Positions 1 through 8,199 of a stretch of 64,000 nucleotides of DNA are shown here, in pieces. The stretch's first letter is position 1. Every line of letters begins with the position of its first letter. The translations under genes and the position numbers were made by a program. Location of the stretch: contig CAZFIV010000005.1 of the NCBI GenBank assembly GCA_964519665.1, positions 1-64,000 of the forward strand, given 5' to 3'. The notes under the pieces are model-generated. The model was not told where the DNA came from and made no database searches. It saw only the letters and a program-made list of their open reading frames with translations. The DNA comes from JANQQN01 sp964519665. GTDB taxonomy: Bacteria > Myxococcota > Kuafuiibacteriia > Kuafuiibacteriales > Kuafuiibacteriaceae.

Positions 1-55
1 GCGCCAGCACGGAATCGCGAATGAACTCGAGCGTTTGAGGCGCAGCCTCGCTAAT

Positions 56-1321
56 TTAGTAGACGCCCGGGAAGATGCGGTACGGGACGCGTTCGCAGTA
101 TCGCTTCCAGTCGTCACCGTACTTGCGGCTACAGATGTGATGGTCTCGCCGTTCGCGGTGAATGAGCAGAGCTAGGAAGTAGAACGGGTAAAAGTACGGA
201 AGCGGAGAGCCGAACAGACACGGCAACGACCACGACAGGGCCATCAAGAGGTCGCCGACATAATTGAAATGGCGAGACCAACCCCAAAATCCAGACACCA
301 AGAGATAGCCCCCAGCGGTCGTTTCGATGTACTCGGCCTTTTTTCCCCAGATGAGAGCGTGCTTCGGGTCTCGTCGAAATCGGTGTTTCTGGAGATTCAC
401 GGCCCGAAAAATATAAAAGCCGAGAATGTTGAGGCCGACGATGAGGGCGCCGACCCAAGGCGATAAGTCGTGCACGTTGTGAATCAGATAGTGCGCTTGT
501 AGCGTGTAGGTCATGGGTACCCACACCAGGTCGCCGAAGGCCAACATGTACCCGAATCGTTCGTGTTTGACGTCCATCGTCGTCAAGATGGCTTCTTCGT
601 TCCAGAAGTAGTCCGCGACGTACAGAAGCTGAAACGCGAGGACGAGGACCATCGATAGCGACACGAAGCCGTACGTCTCGTACTGCACAAACGCGAACGC
701 CCCGTTGATGAGCACCCAAAGCAGCAGTCCCGGTCGGGCTTCGCAAAACAGCTTGAGATCAAAGCCGGTGGTCGTCGGCGGCACTCGAGGATTGAGCCCG
801 GTTCCCATCCAGAAATCGTGAATGAGGCCGCCCGTCTGCAGTCCCGCCGAATCGTAGCGGCGCCCGTACAGGTACAGGAAGACCGAAAACGCGAACGAGA
901 ATAGGGTGCTGATGGTGAGGATAGCGCCGAATTCGTCGTGCAAAACTCGAATCGACAACCATCCGCTCGCATGCAGCAGGGATGCGCCGGTCATCGTCAC
1001 CACGAAGGCCCACCATCCATTGAGCCGATAGGGGAGTCGGCGGCCATCCGGCAGCGATGTGCCCAGCACGGTTCGACCGGGGGCGAAGTGTTGCAGCAAC
1101 ACCTGCAGCACCAGCCACCCCAAATAGACCGCCGCAGCGGGGGCGGTCGGCTGCAGGGCATCCCAAAAACCGACCACGTCCGCGTCGGCACGGGGCCAGA
1201 TGGCGCCGTCGTTAAAACGAACGGCGAAGAAAAGATAGGCCGTGAAGGCCGGCAGCCCGGCGATCAGGACTAGGTTGCCGACCGGCCCCCCAAACTCGCG
1301 AGACTGCGCTGTCGAGACCAT
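56..1321 (-). CDS. Sterol reductase, ERG4/ERG24 family (C14/C7 type)
   Basis: This 421-aa integral membrane protein should reduce a ring double bond of a sterol with NADPH, as eukaryotic delta14-sterol reductase and 7-dehydrocholesterol reductase do. Both family signatures are visible: GGLIHDFWMGTGLNPR near residues 164-179, and LLVSGFWGWSRHFNYVGD near 340-357. The C-terminal block has HRERRD, CSRKYGDDW and VPYRIFPGVY (388-421). The middle also follows the family (FWNEEAILTTMD, then FGYMLAFGDLVWVPMTYTLQ). Multiple hydrophobic segments fit 8-10 membrane helices. Its start abuts the stop of the upstream 168-aa gene on the same strand (TAG then ATG), so the two are probably co-transcribed. Whether the substrate is a delta14 or a delta7 sterol cannot be read from sequence alone. 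Confidence 0.93.
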   Translation of the reverse strand: MVSTAQSREFGGPVGNLVLIAGLPAFTAYLFFAVRFNDGAIWPRADADVVGFWDALQPTAPAAAVYLGWLVLQVLLQHFAPGRTVLGTSLPDGRRLPYRLNGWWAFVVTMTGASLLHASGWLSIRVLHDEFGAILTISTLFSFAFSVFLYLYGRRYDSAGLQTGGLIHDFWMGTGLNPRVPPTTTGFDLKLFCEARPGLLLWVLINGAFAFVQYETYGFVSLSMVLVLAFQLLYVADYFWNEEAILTTMDVKHERFGYMLAFGDLVWVPMTYTLQAHYLIHNVHDLSPWVGALIVGLNILGFYIFRAVNLQKHRFRRDPKHALIWGKKAEYIETTAGGYLLVSGFWGWSRHFNYVGDLLMALSWSLPCLFGSPLPYFYPFYFLALLIHRERRDHHICSRKYGDDWKRYCERVPYRIFPGVY

Positions 1322-1828
1322 CTACCGAGGAGGGCGAGGAGATCGCATTCGGTCGATGCCGAGCGACGGAAGATAGCTTTCGTGTTCGAGGCGCTGCAGA
1401 TCCCAGTACTGAAGACGACGACTCGCCACCAGCTCTGCGGTCAGACTATCGTCGCGCGTCCACTTGACGACCCGATGCGGTGAGGTCACCTCAATCCAGA
1501 AATGCCATTCTCTTTGTGCACCCTCATTGGGAACACGCCCTCGGCTGTAGGTACGTTGACTCGGCTCGCGCTCGACGACAACGCGGCTGTGCCGCACTTT
1601 CAGTTGACCGGCCGGAACCTCAACGGTCTCCACAGCGGATAGCCGCTCGAGACGGGCGCGATCCCAAGCGACCGGAATGTGCTTCATTCGGGATGTCTCG
1701 ACGGCGTTGACGGCCAAGCTGCTGACGACCGCGAGTATCGCGTCGGCGCGGACCCCGATATCGATCGCCGACGTTCCGGCTGCCCACGATGCCCGGGAGG
1801 TCGACTCAACTCCAGATGACCAAGTCAT
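1322..1828 (-). CDS. Hypothetical protein upstream of sterol reductase
   Basis: A 168-aa protein I do not recognise with certainty. The centre (VETVEVPAGQLKVRHSRVVVE, shortened here to its core VEVPAGQLKVRHSR) followed by HFWIEVTSPHRVVKWTRDDS has the look of DUF3108-like or lipoprotein-carrier-type beta sheets, where a promoted sugar or lipid anchor is often found. The N-terminus has no clear signal peptide or membrane helix, and the C-terminus is basic and proline-rich. Its stop codon lies immediately before the start of the sterol reductase, indicating one transcript and perhaps a role in handling or trafficking the sterol product; that role is inference from position only. Confidence 0.6.
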   Translation of the reverse strand: MTWSSGVESTSRASWAAGTSAIDIGVRADAILAVVSSLAVNAVETSRMKHIPVAWDRARLERLSAVETVEVPAGQLKVRHSRVVVEREPSQRTYSRGRVPNEGAQREWHFWIEVTSPHRVVKWTRDDSLTAELVASRRLQYWDLQRLEHESYLPSLGIDRMRSPRPPR

Positions 1829-1958
1829 GGGACGACTCTACCCGACGAGCCGGGTTTGACTAGCCCGTGGTTGCGGACGAACCGTCTCAAGAGGCTAAGG
1901 GGCGTGCAAGTGACGGACACCGTTGATCGACCTCGACAAGTCTGCAATCGATCTGCGC

Positions 1959-2708
1959 ATGCCGTCTTTAGGCGACCAGGAGATCACTCGAACCACGGGC
2001 TTCGGCCGCATCACCGCGGGGGCTTTGCTGGTCACCGCGACTTTGAGCCTCGGCGCGTGTGCTCATCCACCGGGGCCGACCGGCCACTCGAGCAGCCAGC
2101 CCGTAGATCGTCGGGCCATGGACCACCACTTCAAGGCGCCCGAGGCATTGGCCCAAGAATGGAATGACCCCTCACGCCACGCTTGGCAGAAGCCGAAGGA
2201 GATTCTGGACGCGATGGCGATCGAGCCGGGAGCGACCGTCGCCGACTTGGGAGCAGGCACCGGCTACCTCATCGAGCCCCTCGCCGCGGCGGTCGGAGAG
2301 GACGGCCTGGTCGTGGCGCTCGATGTCGAGCCGGCGATGCTCGAATTCCTCGAGAAGCGCCGGTCCGAAGAACAGTGGTCAAACGTAGAGGTTCGAAAGA
2401 GCGCCCACCACGACCCGTATCTGTCTGCGGCGAGTGTCGACGCGATCGTCACCCTGAACACATGGCATCATGTCGACGGACGGCGTCGCTTTGCCGAGAA
2501 ACTCTACGCCGCGCTCAAAGACGGGGGCCGATTCGTCGTCGTCGACTTCATTGCCGAATCGACCGAGGGGCGGGGCCCTCCGCTCGAAATGAGGCTGGCG
2601 CCTACGGACGTCGTGCGGGAGCTCGAGGCGGCTGGTTTTTCTGCTGAGATCCGGCCGGAGAGCTTGCCGCGTCACTACATCGTCGTTGCCACGCGAAACC
2701 CTGGCTGA
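1959..2708 (+). CDS. Class I SAM-dependent methyltransferase with lipoprotein signal
   Basis: A 249-aa protein with an N-terminal hydrophobic segment ending in the lipobox LGAC (Cys34), so it is probably exported and lipid-anchored, although its fold is that of a cytosolic-type methyltransferase. Motif I (VADLGAGTGYL) is at about residues 94-104 and the acidic motif II residue follows in VALDVEP. The post-I segment DAIVTLNTWHHV and the strand GGRFVVVDF complete a Rossmann methyltransferase. The start was set at the ATG at 1959 because it gives a compact signal peptide; a TTG at 1923 is in frame but adds a non-signal-like tail. Related lipobox methyltransferases occur in many proteobacteria and their substrate is unknown. 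It converges with the CobW-like gene, 7 nt away. Confidence 0.85.
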   Translation: MPSLGDQEITRTTGFGRITAGALLVTATLSLGACAHPPGPTGHSSSQPVDRRAMDHHFKAPEALAQEWNDPSRHAWQKPKEILDAMAIEPGATVADLGAGTGYLIEPLAAAVGEDGLVVALDVEPAMLEFLEKRRSEEQWSNVEVRKSAHHDPYLSAASVDAIVTLNTWHHVDGRRRFAEKLYAALKDGGRFVVVDFIAESTEGRGPPLEMRLAPTDVVRELEAAGFSAEIRPESLPRHYIVVATRNPG

Positions 2709-2715
2709 TTCGAAC

Positions 2716-3837
2716 TCATGCCCCGAAGCGCACGTCGTCGACCGCTGCGACCCGGACGTTGTCACGTTCGGCGACCAGGCATGCGCGAAGTTCTGTCTCG
2801 AGCTTGTCCAGTTCTTGGAGCGAGTCATCCTCTCCCACCAGTTCGAGGCGGGAGTCTCGACGATAGCCGGTCGGTCGAATCTCTTCGGCGCCGTCGGCGA
2901 GGTTGAAGTTCAACCAATCCTCGCTTGTACGGAGTACCGCCTTGACTCGGCGGATCCCCGGTCGGGTGGACAGCTCGTCGAGCCACTGCCGGGTGCGCGT
3001 CGAGTCGAAGACCAGACCGTTCCAGCACACCCATCCGACCGTTGAGGCGACCGACGAACGGTGGTCACGACGAATGATTGGGTTGGAGGCATCGCTCTGC
3101 AAGACCTCCGTCGATCCCGCGTCGGCGCTGCCCCCCTCGGTGTGCGCGCCATGATCGTGGTGCGCGGCATGATCGTGGTGGTGGTGGTGCCCATCGTGGG
3201 TGGAGCGCGCGGATCGCTGGCTGACGAGGTCGAGCAGCTCGACAGGGATCTGGCCTCGCTCGACTCGACCGACGAAGCGCTTGGGCGGGAAGAGATCCTG
3301 CGTCCAGGCGTCGAACGCCTCTAGGTGGTCGATAGTGGCGAGGTCCGGCCGGCTGGCCAGGATGATGTCCGCCGCGTCGATCTGGTCGACCACTTCGACT
3401 CGTTGCACGTCCTTGTGGAGCCTGGCCGGGTCCAAAAGGCTGATGATGGACCGAACGTCGACCGCCTCGCGAATGCCCTTGCGTCCAAGAGTGTCGAGGA
3501 TCCCGGACAGGGTGGCCAAACCGGTGGGTTCGATGAGTAACCGGTCGGGCCGACGTTGAAGGAGCAGCACCAACGATACGTCGAACATGAAGCTGGCGCT
3601 GCAGCAGATGCATCCACCCGCGACCTCGCGGACCGCGACCCCGTTTCGCTCGGCCGCGTCGGTCAATAACGCCGCGTCGAGGCCGACGAGGCCATATTCG
3701 TTCACCAGTACGGCCCACTTCTCAGTCGCCGGGCGCTGAGCGAGCAGGTGGTTAATGGCGGTCGTTTTCCCGGCCCCCAGCGGGCCGGCAATGATGTTGA
3801 CGGGGATGGGGCCCTTGGTCTTGGAACTCGTCGTCAT
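2716..3837 (-). CDS. CobW/COG0523-family GTPase metallochaperone
   Basis: A 373-aa P-loop GTPase of the CobW/YjiA/ZigA group, which deliver or store Zn, Co or Ni. Walker A is GPLGAGKT (residues 18-25). The family metal motif GGCICC is at 74-79, with the CxCC cysteines intact. A histidine-rich insert (HDGHHHHHDHAAHHDHGAH) links the GTPase domain to the C-terminal CobW_C domain and would bind several metal ions. The start was taken at the ATG at 3837; the longer open frame upstream is arginine-rich and reads through the intergenic region. The gene sits back to back with a cobalamin-riboswitch operon, but the His-rich insert and the operator-like palindrome just upstream fit zinc-starvation members better than a cobalt role. 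Confidence 0.93.
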   Translation of the reverse strand: MTTSSKTKGPIPVNIIAGPLGAGKTTAINHLLAQRPATEKWAVLVNEYGLVGLDAALLTDAAERNGVAVREVAGGCICCSASFMFDVSLVLLLQRRPDRLLIEPTGLATLSGILDTLGRKGIREAVDVRSIISLLDPARLHKDVQRVEVVDQIDAADIILASRPDLATIDHLEAFDAWTQDLFPPKRFVGRVERGQIPVELLDLVSQRSARSTHDGHHHHHDHAAHHDHGAHTEGGSADAGSTEVLQSDASNPIIRRDHRSSVASTVGWVCWNGLVFDSTRTRQWLDELSTRPGIRRVKAVLRTSEDWLNFNLADGAEEIRPTGYRRDSRLELVGEDDSLQELDKLETELRACLVAERDNVRVAAVDDVRFGA

Positions 3838-3870
3838 GACTTCGCCACCCGCCGAATTAGGCGAATAGGC

Positions 3871-3882
3871 TTGCAAATGCAA
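3871..3882. promoter_or_regulatory. Palindrome upstream of CobW-like gene (candidate operator)
   Basis: On the minus strand, in the direction of the CobW-like gene, the sequence reads TTGCATTTGCAA: a perfect inverted repeat TTGCA/TGCAA with a 2-nt spacer, 34 bp before the start codon. A further TTTTTGCATC half-site lies next to it. The stretch is AT-rich against a strongly GC-rich background, as expected for an operator or promoter. COG0523 genes are often repressed by Zur, so a Zur-like site is one reading, but the half-site is not the classic Zur consensus. Confidence 0.35.
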
Positions 3883-3983
3883 CAAAGATGCAAAAATGTT
3901 CGCCCGGTTGTAGGTCTGGCGACCCTGGTTGACCGCTGAGCCCGGTGGGCCGGGCCGGCAATCGGTTTGACGAGCGCTGTAGG

Positions 3984-4166
3984 TCAGTCGGCTGGTCTGA
4001 GGAGCTCGCCATCCCGGATGAGGCGGCGTACGTCGGTAGAGATCACCTCGTTGCGCCATGCCCATGATAGGACCTGGCTGTCAAAACTCCCCCGAACGTT
4101 ATCCTGGACCACGAAGAATGCGTCGACCGGCGCCGTCAGTGCATCCGGAAACTGGGGTACACTCAC
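3984..4166 (-). CDS. Putative small protein, possible GYF_2-like fold
   Basis: A 60-aa reading frame starting at a GTG, with ordinary protein-like composition (aromatic, acidic and hydrophobic residues evenly mixed), unlike the arginine-rich frame further upstream. The segment GSFDSQVLSWAWRN and the spacing to DGEL loosely resemble the pattern of GYF_2-type domains (a G-P/S-F turn, a short helix, then an acidic turn). There is only a weak GGAAG about 13 nt before the GTG. It lies between the CobW-like gene and the other small minus-strand gene. Existence and function are both uncertain. Confidence 0.35.
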   Translation of the reverse strand: MSVPQFPDALTAPVDAFFVVQDNVRGSFDSQVLSWAWRNEVISTDVRRLIRDGELLRPAD

Positions 4167-4198
4167 CGAGCGGGTGTGTCTTCCTACCGCTCGATGAC

Positions 4199-4426
4199 CT
4201 ATAGGACGACCACGAGGACGACGGCGACGGTCGCGGCGACCACCGCTTCGTTTGTAAATAAGACGATCGCTGCCCCGCAGGCGGCGATGGCCAACAGGTT
4301 CGCGAATAGGTACAGACCGCCGAACGTTGGGTAGCCAATGCTGGTGAAGCCGCTTCCCGGTAGAAAATGGCAACGTCCTTTCGCCTCTTGGCGGAGTTGC
4401 TCGGACCGGCGGCGGAAGTCGCTCAC
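4199..4426 (-). CDS. Putative small membrane protein
   Basis: A 75-aa frame from a GTG at 4426. After a charged start (SDFRRRSEQLRQEAKGR) it has two hydrophobic stretches, around YLFANLLAIAACGAAIVLF and VVAATVAVVLVVVL, which could form a membrane hairpin. The family is not recognised. Longer in-frame starts run into the complement of the cobalamin riboswitch and are arginine- and serine-rich, so they were not used. It is divergent from the B12 operon and upstream of the other small minus-strand gene. Confidence 0.4.
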   Translation of the reverse strand: MSDFRRRSEQLRQEAKGRCHFLPGSGFTSIGYPTFGGLYLFANLLAIAACGAAIVLFTNEAVVAATVAVVLVVVL

Positions 4427-4519
4427 GGTCGTCCGATGGCATCTTGGGACCGCGGTTGACAACCGGTGGCGATGAGCCGCTGAGCGACGGACGTTGACAT
4501 CTTGGCGGGGTTCAACTAG

Positions 4520-4740
4520 GCCCGTCCGCGGCAGGGTCAGGTCGAAAGACCTGAGCAAAGGGGAAGCCGGTGAGAATCCGGCGCGGACCCGCCACGGTGA
4601 TCGTTGCGGCCCCGTCACGATGCCACTGAGAGAGCAGCTCCTTGGGCCCGTTCCTGGGGTTGCCTCTTGGGAAGGCGACGAGGTCAAGCTCGGTTGATAC
4701 CGAGCACGACGAGAGCCCGGATACCCGCCCGTGCCGAAAG
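4520..4740 (+). promoter_or_regulatory. Cobalamin (B12) riboswitch
   Basis: The classic cobalamin riboswitch core is readable: GGGAAGCCGGTGAGAATCC at about 4560-4578, then CGGACCCGCCACGGTGA (the B12-box region) to about 4600. A variable stem region follows, then the 3' closing segment GAGCCCGGATACCCGCC at about 4713-4729. It lies 100 nt upstream of the start of the BtuB-like receptor on the same strand. The expected behaviour is to bind adenosylcobalamin or a related corrinoid and lower expression of the operon when the cofactor is plentiful. A downstream pairing with the ribosome-binding region was not worked out. Edges are approximate. Confidence 0.93.
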
Positions 4741-4835
4741 GAGCGGACGCCTCGGGGACGGCGTGCCGGCCACCGAGGTCCGCCCGCGCGGTACCTCGCT
4801 GCCGTGCATCTTTCTCCGGTGTTCATGACGCCGGC

Positions 4836-6893
4836 ATGAAGCGAACAGCCATGGTCATCTTTCGAAGCTCTCTCGGGCTTCGTGTCGGTTGTTCGGTATC
4901 CTTGTTCGCTTACGCCTTCGGCGCCGTTCTGGCGGCTGCCCCGACGTTGGCTTGGTCCCAGGCATCGTCGGGGTCCGTGGCCGACGATGATATCGAGACG
5001 CTAGAAGTCCGAGGACAAGCACTTCGAGAACCCATCCTCACCCCGATGCCGGACCAAACGATCGTGCTCGAAGGCCGTCCTCTGCGCTTCGAGACGTTGG
5101 GCGACGTCGTGAGTGAGTTGCCGGGGGCGGTCGTGTTGCGCCAGGGCGGAGTGGGCGCCTCGCAGTTCTTGTCGATCCGCGGGGCGGACTTCGACCAGAC
5201 CTTGGTTCTTATCGACGATGTGCCCCTAACGGGGCCTGACCGCGGGCCGGTGGACTTCTCGCTCTTGCCGATCGACGGCTTCGCGCAGGTCGACGTCTTT
5301 CGGGGCAGCGCCCCGATCCGCTACGGGGGAGGAAGCATCGGCGGCGTCGTTCGCCTCGTGCCCAAGGAAGCCACCGACGACGCAGTTATGGCGCGGGGCG
5401 CGTACGCTTCTTTCAATACCCGACAGGTTCGCGCCGAAGCCGAAGGCGGTCACGGTCCTTGGTCCGCGCTGGCGGCCGGAGGCGGGGTCTGGGCCGACAA
5501 CGATTTCCGGTACGTCGACGACAACGCAACTTTTGCGGACCCGACCGATGACGAAGTGGTCGAGCGCGAGAATGCCAATGTCGCCCAAGGCAACGGCTTT
5601 TTGGTGGCTCGATGGGAAGAGGGCGCGCACCGCATTGCCCTGCTGGGAATGGTGATTCATCAGGACCGGGGCCTTCCCGGGCCAGCGACGGTCGTCAGCC
5701 GCGAAAGCGATCAGCGACGAACTCGGTTCTTGGCGTCGCTCGGGTATCGACTGCGTACGGCCGGGCCCCGGCCGGTCAGCGCTTTTGCGACCGTCGCCTT
5801 CGGGCTCGACCAAGACCGGGTCCGCGATCCCTTCGGCCGGATCGGCCTCGGCCGAGAAGACACCAACGACCGGTTCTTTAGCGTCGACGCGCGGGCGGGG
5901 TTGTTCGTCACGCTTTTTCCGTGGTGGACCCTGGGAACCACCGCTTTCTATCGCCGCGACGACATCCGGCCCCAAGACGACTTTGCCACGCCGAGCGACC
6001 AGCCGTCGTCGCGAGACCTGGGGCTCGTCGCGGCGGAGAGCCTCATGTTGGCGGACCTCGCGGGGGCGGAACTCTCACTGCGGGCGTCGGTGTCCACTCA
6101 GCTCACCTGGGCCCGTCTGACCAGCTCTCGCTTGCAGGACACGGAGGTGCGGCAGGTCAATGAGGTCGTCCCCAACTATCGGCTGGAGGGCCGCGTTCGG
6201 CTGCCGGACTCCTGGACGATCTCCGGTCAGTTCACGTCGGGGTCGAAGTTGCCGACCACGCTCCAGCTGTTCGGCAATCGAGATACGATCGTCGCCAACG
6301 TCGGCCTGCAGCCGGAACGCTCGCTGTCGTTTGATGCCGGCATAGCCTATTCGCCCACGCTTGGTCCGGTCTCGGTTTTCGCGGAAGCGCGCGCCTTCTG
6401 GTTGAGGGTGGAAGACATCATCGTGGCTCGGCGCACGTCCCGAAACACGATTGTCTTTGAGAATGAACAGGAGGGACGGACGTGGGGAGTCGAAGGCTGG
6501 CTTGCCTTCGACATCGGCCCGGCCCTGGAATCGTCGACCAGCGTCACCTGGCTGGAATCCCGCTTCGACAACTCGGGTTTCGACCGAGACCAGCCACTCC
6601 GGGTTCCGCTGAGGGTCTTTCAACGGTGGGTCAGCCGATATCCGTTCGAATGCGTCGCGGTCTTCGCGGAGATCGATCATCGGAGCGGCTTTTTTGCGGA
6701 TGCCGCCAACCTAGTCGAACAACCGGCCTACACGATCGTGAACGCCGGCGTTCGTTTAACCTGGGACGACTACGGACTAACCGTCGCCGCGTCGTCCCGA
6801 AATGTGTTCGATGTCCTCGGCCTCGACCTGCTCGCATTCCCACGGCCCGGTCGTACCTTCGAGGTCTCGTTGCAGTGGAAGGAAGTATTTTGA
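4836..6893 (+). CDS. btuB: TonB-dependent outer-membrane corrinoid receptor (BtuB-like)
   Basis: A 685-aa precursor with a signal peptide (basic start, hydrophobic core, cut near SQA). A TonB-box-like segment (IETLEVRG) is followed by a plug domain (VSELPGAVVLRQGGVGASQFLSIRG, here cited by its ends VSELPGA and SIRGADFDQ) and a beta-barrel ending in an aromatic residue (WKEVF). It would carry a corrinoid across the outer membrane using TonB energy. The cobalamin riboswitch directly upstream and BtuCDF downstream make a B12-type ligand far likelier than a siderophore. The start was set at the ATG at 4836, since the longer frame has no signal peptide and overlaps the riboswitch. The stop overlaps the TTG start of the next gene (TTGA). 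A haem or other tetrapyrrole ligand is possible given the HmuS-like downstream genes. Confidence 0.9.
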   Translation: MKRTAMVIFRSSLGLRVGCSVSLFAYAFGAVLAAAPTLAWSQASSGSVADDDIETLEVRGQALREPILTPMPDQTIVLEGRPLRFETLGDVVSELPGAVVLRQGGVGASQFLSIRGADFDQTLVLIDDVPLTGPDRGPVDFSLLPIDGFAQVDVFRGSAPIRYGGGSIGGVVRLVPKEATDDAVMARGAYASFNTRQVRAEAEGGHGPWSALAAGGGVWADNDFRYVDDNATFADPTDDEVVERENANVAQGNGFLVARWEEGAHRIALLGMVIHQDRGLPGPATVVSRESDQRRTRFLASLGYRLRTAGPRPVSAFATVAFGLDQDRVRDPFGRIGLGREDTNDRFFSVDARAGLFVTLFPWWTLGTTAFYRRDDIRPQDDFATPSDQPSSRDLGLVAAESLMLADLAGAELSLRASVSTQLTWARLTSSRLQDTEVRQVNEVVPNYRLEGRVRLPDSWTISGQFTSGSKLPTTLQLFGNRDTIVANVGLQPERSLSFDAGIAYSPTLGPVSVFAEARAFWLRVEDIIVARRTSRNTIVFENEQEGRTWGVEGWLAFDIGPALESSTSVTWLESRFDNSGFDRDQPLRVPLRVFQRWVSRYPFECVAVFAEIDHRSGFFADAANLVEQPAYTIVNAGVRLTWDDYGLTVAASSRNVFDVLGLDLLAFPRPGRTFEVSLQWKEVF

Positions 6894-8188
6894 AATCGAA
6901 ACTTGTTATTTGCGCTCGGCGCGTTGCCCTCCTGTTTGCCCTGGTCGGGATCACGACCCACTGTAGTGATGACGACGCTTCCTCCCCGACCGTCGCGGTC
7001 TACGCCCGTCCAAGCCGGTTGGTGGTGGTGGATCAAACTCTGGTGGTGGGGCTCGCCCAGCTGTCGAACGAGTTCGACGCGGCGACCCGCGGCCACGTAG
7101 CGCTCATCGACGTCGAAACCGCCGAGCTCACGTCCTTCGCGTTGCCGGAGGCGGCTCGAAACTGTGGCGCGGTTCGGGCCGTTCCCCAAAGCACGGACCT
7201 CGTCCTGGTCGCGTGCTCCGGCTTTGCGAGACCGTTTGGCGACGAACCGCAGGTTCGTGCGTCATCCGGCATGTATATTCTGAGGATCACCGCGGGCCAG
7301 GCGGAGATCGTGCGGACTTGGGAGCCGCAGGACGATGCCACCCGTCCGTTGGCCGTCAACAACGTTACACCGGTCAGCGCCACTCGATTTGTCGGGGTCG
7401 ACTTCGGTACGTTCGGGGTGAGCGGCGATCGGGCCTATGTCGTCGATATGCAGACCGGCGATGCGACCTTGATATTCGAGGCCGACGAAGCGTTTTCTAT
7501 CGGCGCCCCTCCGGACGGGCCGGCGAGCGCCTATGACCCGGCCTCGGGCATCCTCTTGATTGCGGATAGTTCCGATACGGATGGTGGCTTGAGGCGCTAT
7601 CGAGACGACGGCAGCGTTTTCACCTTTGAGGCGACCCTGACCTTCTCGGACCCGCTGCCCCCGGCTCGGCCCTACCGGCTCCCGGATAGCGCGACCGGTC
7701 CTCGCTTTGCAGTAGTTCGAAGCGACTTTCAATCCACCTCGATCGCGACCCTCGACGCGAACGGCGCCATCCTCGACGAGGCGATTCTGAGCTCGGAATC
7801 GCAGCCGACCGGCCTGGTCGCGCCGCTTTCCGGAGATGTCGTTCTCGCTAACGCGACCCGGAACACCGCCGGCGTTCTCAACGTCGTTGATCGGTTGGGG
7901 ACCGACGTCATCACTCGTTTCGACCTCGAGACGGAGGACGTCCTCGGCCAGATCCGGGTTGCTCCGGGCGACTTTTCTACCAACCCTCAGGATATGGCGA
8001 TCGTCGACCAGGCACGAGCGTGGGTGAGCCGCTTTTCGGTCAACCTCGATCCGGACGCCCCGGAGGCTGACCTTGGCAACGACGTCATCGAAATCGATCC
8101 GAGCACCTTTCAGGCGACCGGGCGACGGGTCGGCCTGGAGTCTTTCACGACATTTACCAGCACCCTCACCGCGCCGAACGGCGGCTGA
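6890..8188 (+). CDS. Beta-propeller-like surface lipoprotein (BtuG-like role proposed)
   Basis: A 432-aa exported protein starting at a TTG that overlaps the receptor's stop codon; GGAAG just upstream serves as the ribosome site. The N-terminus is a lipoprotein-style signal ending ITTHC followed by SDDD, although THC is not a textbook lipobox. The mature part shows recurring blade-like strands such as ALIDVETAELTSFALP, YVVDMQTGDATLI, LLIADSSDTDGGLRRYRD and VIEIDPSTFQATGR, typical of YncE/SMP-30-like propellers. No catalytic motif is seen. Because it is translationally coupled to BtuB under a B12 riboswitch, a role as corrinoid-binding lid, analogous to the propeller lipoprotein BtuG of Bacteroides, is a reasonable inference. 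Homology to BtuG was not shown. Confidence 0.7.
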   Translation: MKSKLVICARRVALLFALVGITTHCSDDDASSPTVAVYARPSRLVVVDQTLVVGLAQLSNEFDAATRGHVALIDVETAELTSFALPEAARNCGAVRAVPQSTDLVLVACSGFARPFGDEPQVRASSGMYILRITAGQAEIVRTWEPQDDATRPLAVNNVTPVSATRFVGVDFGTFGVSGDRAYVVDMQTGDATLIFEADEAFSIGAPPDGPASAYDPASGILLIADSSDTDGGLRRYRDDGSVFTFEATLTFSDPLPPARPYRLPDSATGPRFAVVRSDFQSTSIATLDANGAILDEAILSSESQPTGLVAPLSGDVVLANATRNTAGVLNVVDRLGTDVITRFDLETEDVLGQIRVAPGDFSTNPQDMAIVDQARAWVSRFSVNLDPDAPEADLGNDVIEIDPSTFQATGRRVGLESFTTFTSTLTAPNGG

Positions 8189-8199
8189 AGGCCAGTGAT

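Noticed and set aside
3984..4442. Full 152-codon minus-strand frame over the two small genes
   Set aside because: Its first 85 codons are almost all Arg, Pro and Gly and lie antisense-like to the better 75-aa frame; only the last 60 codons look like protein.
4731..4835. Extended N-terminus of the BtuB-like receptor
   Set aside because: It lies in the end of the riboswitch and would bury the signal peptide; the ATG at 4836 gives a normal leader.
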